This document shows, piece by piece, positions 58,339 through 64,000 of a stretch of DNA of 64,000 nt. Within the stretch, counting starts at the first letter, position 1. Each line of letters opens with the position of its first letter. Location of the stretch: NCBI GenBank assembly GCA_027625915.1, contig JANTQA010000057.1, forward strand, positions 8,370,001 to 8,434,000. Direction: 5' to 3'. The translations under genes and the position numbers were made by a program. The notes below the pieces were generated by a model, which made no database searches, was not told the origin of the DNA, and saw only the letters and a program-made list of their open reading frames with translations. This DNA comes from Anaeramoeba flamelloides (taxonomy: Eukaryota > Metamonada > Anaeramoebidae).

Positions 58339-58677
58339 CTAATCGAGTTTTTTTTTGTAATTTTTCTTTTCATTATCCCATACCAAACTCAAGAACTTAT
58401 TTGGATCGCCAAAAATTGTCAACACCTCATTGAGTAATTGTTCAGATACCTGTAAATAAGAACACTATAAAAACAATGACAATTTAGTGAATCTAAAAAT
58501 TCAGCAATTCAAAAGTTAATTAATTCAATGAACAGAATTTGATAACTTAATCGCTGTAATTCACTAATAATCTCTTTTCCAAAAACAAAAAGAATTTCCA
58601 GAGTTTGTTTCCATTTTTTCGCAAACTAATTTATTAATTAGTCCTTGGACTTTTTAACATACACTAAAAGATCTCAT
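58339..58677 (-). CDS. Candidate small spliced gene (about 54 aa)
   Basis: The strongest piece is 58449-58339, after acceptor TTATTTACAG: it reads VSEQLLNEVLTIFGDPNKFL, SLVWDNEKKNYKKKLD and stop TAG. Upstream, 58625-58587 (FAKKWKQTLEILF) follows acceptor ATTAG, and 58677-58663 (MRSFS) ends at donor GTATGT. Phases are all 0, giving 54 residues. The middle donor (GTTTTT) is poor, the first intron is only 37 bp, and 58625-58509 is open without splicing, so details are weak. Convergent with the coiled-coil gene. Family unknown. Confidence 0.25.
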
Positions 58678-59039
58678 ATAAGACACCAAATAAGTCACAA
58701 AAAAAGATTGAGTAGAATAAAGCAAAATCTTTTGTTTTTTTTTTTCAACTCAAATAATAATCTAAAAAAAAAATTATTATACATCTTTATATACAAGAAT
58801 TGAGCCTTAAAACAAAATATTTTTTTTGTACCAGATTTGAATAATTAGGGTGCGTTTTAAAAAGTGTGGGGATGGAAAATATTTTATTCTTTATGCTTTT
58901 GAATATTTAAGATATTTGCCTTCATCCTAGAGAACGGATAATTAAAATAGATTGTATTATCGTTAAAAATAAAAGGTATCAGTTCTTTATAATTCAAATA
59001 GCTCGAAAAAATCTTTTATATATTTTGTTGAATATATTA
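58678..59039. other. AT-rich spacer
   Basis: No gene is seen between the candidate small gene and the CACTA-like tandem. Confidence 0.4.
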
Positions 59040-59739
59040 CACTACAAGGAAAATTTAAATACCTAAAATTAAAGTTAGCCAAAACTATACATTGGATTTA
59101 AGTTATACTTCTTTTATAAATTATTTTTTCAAAGTTATAATAATTTTATGTAATAAAAAAAGGATAGCTATTAAACTCTTGAAAATTTGAATACCCCCCT
59201 TTTCAAAAATACCGACAATAGGAAAAAAAACACCTATTTTCAGGGTATTTTTATATTGGAAAAAGTTGAAATGAATTAATTTTTGATTTAACATTAAGAT
59301 TGAAAAAAGAATATATGTTAAAGCAATTTGCAGAAAACAACCGGGAAGGTATATAAAAACTCAAACAGGGAAAAAAATAAAATGATAAAAAATATTCCAA
59401 AAACAGATAAAAAATCAGATTTTCAATTTAATTTAGTGATATCTTTTGATTGAAATATTTTGTACTATTTTCAAAAGAGAAAAATATGTTTCTTTTTAGA
59501 CTATTAAAAAAATAATTGAAAATTATCTCTCTACTAAGTCAATTAAAAAATTCAAAAATTTTACAATTAAAAATGAAAAAAATATTACTGAAAAATTTCA
59601 TTTTTTTTTCAATTCCTATTAATATCTATTAAAGTTGTAAACCTCATTGAAAATTATTATGTATAATAATGTTTATTATATGAGTGTATTTCAAAAATAC
59701 AAAATTTAGAGATTTTTTTTTGAAAAACTTTTCCTTGTA
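59040..59739. mobile_element. CACTA-like non-autonomous element, tandem copy 1
   Basis: Starts CACTACAAGGAAAATTT and ends AAAACTTTTCCTTGTA, abutting copy 2. Terminal CACTA plus imperfect inverted repeats point to the CACTA (EnSpm) superfamily. No transposase frame. It contains a CCGACAATAGG/CCTATTTTCAGGGT patch and short inverted boxes. Confidence 0.65.
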
Positions 59740-60440
59740 CACTACAAGGAAAATTTAAATACCTAAAATTAAAGTTAGCCAAAACTATACATTGGATTTC
59801 AGTTATACTTCTTTTATAAATTATTTTTTCAAAGTTATCATAATTTTATGTAATAAAAATAGGATAGCTTTTAAACTCATGAAGATCTGAATACCCCCCT
59901 TTTCAAAAATACCGACTTTTGAAAAAAACACCTATTTTCAGGGTATTTTTTTATTGGAAAAAGTTGAAATGAATTAATTTTTGATTGAACATTAAGATTG
60001 AAAAAAGAATATATGTTAAAGCAATTTGCAGAAAAAAACCGGGAACGTATATAAAAACTCAAACAGGGAAAAAAATAAAATGATAAAAAATATTCCAAAA
60101 ACAGATAAAAAATCAGATTTTCAATTTAATTGAGCAATATCTTTTTGATTGAAATATTTTGTACTATTTTCAAATTGAAAAATATGTTTCCTTTTAGACT
60201 AGGAAAAAAATACTTGAAAATTATCTCTCTGCTAAGTCAATTAAAAAATTCAAAAATTTTACAATTAAAAATGAAAAAAATATTACTGAAAAATTTCATT
60301 TTTTTTTCAATTCCTATTAATATCTATTAAAGTTGTAAACATCATTGAAAATTGTTAAGTATAATAATGTTTATTATATGAGTGTATTTCAAAAATACAA
60401 AATTTAGAGATTTTTTTTTGAAAAAATTTTCCTTGTAGTG
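59740..60440. mobile_element. CACTA-like non-autonomous element, tandem copy 2
   Basis: Starts CACTACAAGGAAAATTTAAA and ends TTTTCCTTGTAGTG, followed by a GTAGT microrepeat. It matches copy 1 over its full 700 bp with roughly 20-30 differences by eye (about 96%), so the duplication is fairly recent. Confidence 0.7.
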
Positions 60441-60694
60441 TAGTGTAGTGTATTATTATTATTATTTTCTGACAATTTATAATTTAAAATTAAAAGTTTG
60501 TACTTTTTGTTTTTTTAAAGTTATTTTCCCAATCATAAAGAGATAAACACAAAATAAAATAACATTACATTATTTAAAAACCAATATTTAGATCCTTTGA
60601 ATGTGATTCTTTTTTCCAATTTTTTAATTTCATGATTTACTCAAGAATCATCAACATAAAAACAGAAAGGTTGATTACTTTAGTTCTCTTCCAA
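60441..60694. other. AT-rich spacer
   Basis: Short spacer with TATTATTATT microsatellite after the tandem element. Nothing else is seen. Confidence 0.4.
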
Positions 60695-60891
60695 TACAGT
60701 CAGTTTCACTTTTAAGGTACAAACTTTCAACGAAATTTAAGGCACAAAAAAAATCTTAAATTAAGGTACAAAATTTGGAATTTTTTTGACAAATTATTTT
60801 ACTAGAATTTCAATTTTGTGCTTTAATTTGAGATTTTTTTTGTGTCTTAAATTTCGTTGAAAGTTTGTGTCTTAAAAGTGAAACTGACTGT
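60695..60891. mobile_element. Palindromic ~200-bp MITE, copy 6
   Basis: Begins TACAGTCAGTTTCACTTTTA and ends AAAAGTGAAACTGACTGT. Arms carry AACTTTCAACGAAATTTAAG and TTAAATTTCGTTGAAAGTTT. Near-perfect palindrome, so a young copy. Confidence 0.8.
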
Positions 60892-61309
60892 TAATTTATT
60901 TATATTTTCAATATGTTCTTAATAAAATTAAGCTCGATTTTTTTATGTTTAATATTTTTCCAAATCTAGCTTATAACTTAATTCAATTAGCCACTGGGAT
61001 AAAATTTTTTTGAATAAAAACACTCTCAACTTTTGAATATCGAAAATATTTTTGAAATTACTGTGTACTTTTTTTTTTTTTTATTTTTTTGAAAAATTAA
61101 GGTTGAGAAAATTTAGAAATCAAGGAATGAGTTAATATATTAAATTCGAATATATTTCCAGAGAGTTTATCTTTTTAGTTTAACTTTTTTTTTAATTTTT
61201 ACACTTAAAAAATAAAAAAAACATTTGAAGACTAAAATTAGTCCCTTTGGTGAAAATAAAATTCTTAGTATTTAGAATTTGTTTTGGTAAATAATTTGTA
61301 ATAAGAGTT

Positions 61310-62130
61310 TTTATATCCCTTAGCACCCCAAATAACCTAAAAACATTTCAAACAAAAATTTTAATTTGAAATGTTATCAAAGGATAATAAGGTATAGAAT
61401 TAATAAAAAATTATCTTAGAAAGAAAATTTTATAATTAAAAATTGTATAGTTACTTAAAATAAAAAAATAACTTGAAAAAAAATTTCCAACATCGGGAAT
61501 TTTTTTTTGGTTATTGTGATTTTATTATTTTTCCAAATTTTGTAAAAATAAATTTTTTTTTTTTTTTGAAAAGTTTGTCTAGACATCAAAAACCTCTTAG
61601 TTTTAACATTTAAAACACATCATACTTTACTGGAAATTTTTTTGGGGCCCTTTGCACCCCAAAATTGCCTAAAATGCTTGATTAAATAATTAATTCATTA
61701 TAAAAGATATTATAACATCACATAGAAAAAATCGTTTTATCTATTGATTACAATTCAATATCAATATTTATATTAGATTCTAAATAATTAAAAAAAAAAA
61801 AAATATAAATTAAATTAGAAAAAAAAATCAAATTTTTTTTCATTGTAAAATTTTACAATTTTTTCAACTAGATTTTTTTTCAATTTTAAATGATTTGGCC
61901 AATAGTTCGAGTCAGATTAATAATTTTTTTTTTTTTTTTTTTATTTTTTACTATTTTTTAATTTTTGACTTTTTAAATCTAGACATAAAATAAACAATAT
62001 TGTTGAATTAGAGACCATATATCAGAACTTATTTAACAAGATCTGGATTAATTTATTAAGGAAAAATCCAAATATCGCAAATATATTTTTATTTAAATTT
62101 TTACCAATAACAAAATGCAATAAAAAAAAA
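61310..62130 (+). repeat. Dispersed repeat, copy 2 (pairs with 27110-28070)
   Basis: Same block order as 27110-28070, including CACCCCAAATAACCTA, AAATTATCTTAGAA, GTTTGTCTAGACATCAAAAA, GCACCCCAAAATTGCCTAAA and the TTTCATTGTAAAATTTTAC landmark. No clear terminal repeats. Confidence 0.5.
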
Positions 62131-62299
62131 TTTTGTTTCAGTGATTATTTTATTATATTGTAATAATATTTAAGAGTTATTTTTTATTTTATTTTAAATT
62201 TAGGTATAAATATTTTATCGATTAAAAAGTAATTTATATTTGTTTTATTCCAATTTAATAAATTGAAATTATTTTATTTTTTTTTTTTTTTTGATTTTC

Positions 62300-62840
62300 A
62301 ATTATTATCCATTGCTTAAATAAAAGTTTTAGAAAATTAATCATATTAAAAATTTAATTTTGACCTAAAGAAATGATTTTCATTTTTCTCTTAATTGGAT
62401 ATTTATTGAAATTTTTTCTAAAAAAAAAAAATTAAATTTCAAAGTAATTTATTTTTTTATTTATTTTTTATATCATAAAATTAGCAAAATTGTTTGGTGG
62501 TTATTATTAATAAATTAACGTGTTGGGTTTTGATTTACTATTAATGTAATAAAATTTCTGATTTAAAATAATAAAATAAAAATAAAAATCTTTCAAAAAA
62601 ATGTAAAAATGAATAATTATTATTTTTTTTTACAATTTCAAAAAAAAAATCAATAACTTAACTGCTTTATCTTTGAACTATTTTGACTTTTTATTATAAT
62701 TAAAATCTGGATTAAAGACAAATAAGAAAATTAATATATTAGTAGATCAATATCATTTTAAATCTAATTTAAAAAACTTGATGAAATTGAGGCAAATCCG
62801 GGGTGCTAAGGGATATAAAAATATACACAATTTCAACTTT
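62300..62840 (+). repeat. Dispersed repeat, copy 2 (pairs with 8440-8990)
   Basis: Ordered matches with 8440-8990 such as CATATTAAAAATTTAATTTT, TTTATTGAAATTTTTTCT, TGACTTTTTATTATAATT and ATCTGGATTAAAGACA. It lies just right of the other repeat copy; the two may belong to one larger element. Confidence 0.5.
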
Positions 62841-64000
62841 GAATTCAATCATTTTAGCAAAAAATGGTTTCAAGAAAAAGTTAAATCGAAACTTTATTTA
62901 TTTTTATTGTTTCATTTTGTTTTTTTAATTTTTTTAATGAAAGGTATTGAATTAATTTTCTATTTTTAGTGTTTTTTTGGTCGTTGGTACATATATTTTC
63001 AAACCTGTAAAAATAATTTGTAAAAAAAAATCTTATCATTATTTATTTATTGTTTTCAGAAATTGATTTGTTTTTATTATTGGATTGAAAGGAGTTAATA
63101 GCAAAAGATAGAACCACTTGTTTACCAGAACCACGAAACCCAATTTAGGAATTTTTATCCTTATTTTTATTTTTATTTGTATACTAAATCAAAAAATACA
63201 TTTTCTTATAATAATTGGGAAATAATAAAAAAGAAGATTAAAAGAAAGGTGAAAAACAATTTCTATGGTTCTAAAATCAAAAACAAAAATTGATAAAAAA
63301 ATAAAAACAAAAGAAAAAATAAATCAAAAACAAAAAAATAATATTTTTTTTTATGGTATAAAATTTTTTATAAGTAAATGGAGAAAAAAATAAAAGTAAA
63401 AAAAAAAAAATAACTCTTGGATTATATTGATATTCTAAATATTTATAATAATAGAGAAAAAAATCAAATTATTAAATCAATTAAAAAGTTCAATATATTT
63501 TTCCTTTCCATATACATCAATTTTTTAAATAAGATTGATTTGATATCATTAATACCCCTTGATGATCATAAACACCAATAATAATTTCTAAACTAATCCC
63601 GTTTCTATGGAATTAACAATATATCTTTTTTTCTACGAAATATAAAAAAAAGTTAAATAATGTTGGTTTTTGTCTTAAAAATGACTATTTATTTTTTGAA
63701 AAATACTGAAAAAGTATTTTAGAATATTTAAAACACCAAAAAAAATTTTTTCTACAAGGTGATTATTTATTCAATTTAACGTTATTTAAAATTAATAAAT
63801 GATAATTTTTGTTTCACAAACCAAATTCCAAATATTTAACTCTCACTATTAGTTAAAAAAAAATGATAATATCCGTATCAAACCAATTAGTTCTGATATT
63901 TCAAGAAATTTAATAAATACTCTTTATGAACTTATGGATAATAAAGTAATTAATTATATTTGATTTTAATTATCCTATATTTTTAGTTAGTTTTGAAAAT
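62841..64000. other. AT-rich spacer to window end
   Basis: Poly-A/T and AAAAT-rich sequence. No gene, RNA or recognisable transposon end. Confidence 0.4.

Noticed and set aside
61895-61930. TTCGAGTC resembling a tRNA B box
   Set aside because: No A box, no acceptor stem pairing and no tRNA-length fold around it.

Overview
The window is extremely AT-rich eukaryotic nuclear DNA. It is gene-poor, full of homopolymer and TA runs, and has spliceosomal introns of about 100 bp to 3.5 kb. All three stop codons end genes and none interrupts the long frames, so the standard code fits. Several proteins carry long Lys/Glu, Gln/Asn or Asp/Glu tracts. This suggests a free-living amoeboid or amoeboflagellate protist. 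An Anaeramoeba-like or amoebozoan genome would fit, but that is inference; nothing in the window fixes the species.

Layout, left to right. 0-1.7 kb: a spliced basic protein with a PH-like look, possibly entering from the left edge. 1.7-5.9 kb: a decayed LINE whose endonuclease part is inverted relative to its reverse transcriptase part, then hairpin repeats. 5.9-7.7 kb: an AGC-family protein kinase with a large charged insertion in the activation loop. 10.0-13.4 kb (minus): D-lactate dehydrogenase (LDHD type), whose 1.9-kb intron holds a DNA transposon. 16.4-18.4 kb: an intronless 651-aa protein with an N-terminal PH-like region and a C-terminal VPS9 (Rab5 GEF) domain. 20.8-25.9 kb (minus): COP9 signalosome subunit 3 in four exons, one intron being 3.5 kb. 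32.7-33.6 kb: an unrecognised 309-aa nuclear-looking protein. 41.2-42.0 kb: SNU13 (15.5K) with a long Lys-rich N-terminal extension, facing a 48-aa Lys/Glu ORF. 48.8-50.5 kb: a PUF60-like splicing factor with two RRMs and a UHM. 57.9-58.2 kb: a 101-aa coiled-coil protein flanked by weakly supported minus-strand exons.

The long spacers hold dispersed non-autonomous DNA transposons: a roughly 200-bp near-palindromic TA-flanked family with six clear copies, a 590-bp TA-flanked family with two copies, a CACTA-like 700-bp element in tandem, and a 1.24-kb foldback element rich in CGCGAT boxes. Three more repeat families are seen as pairs.

The genes are housekeeping functions (splicing, protein turnover, endosomal trafficking, signalling, lactate metabolism) and do not form an obvious cluster. 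I did not find a clearly new system. The most unusual protein-level signals are the polyampholyte inserts in the kinase, SNU13 and the VPS9 protein, together with a kinase hydrophobic motif and a VPS9 motif that lack expected residues.
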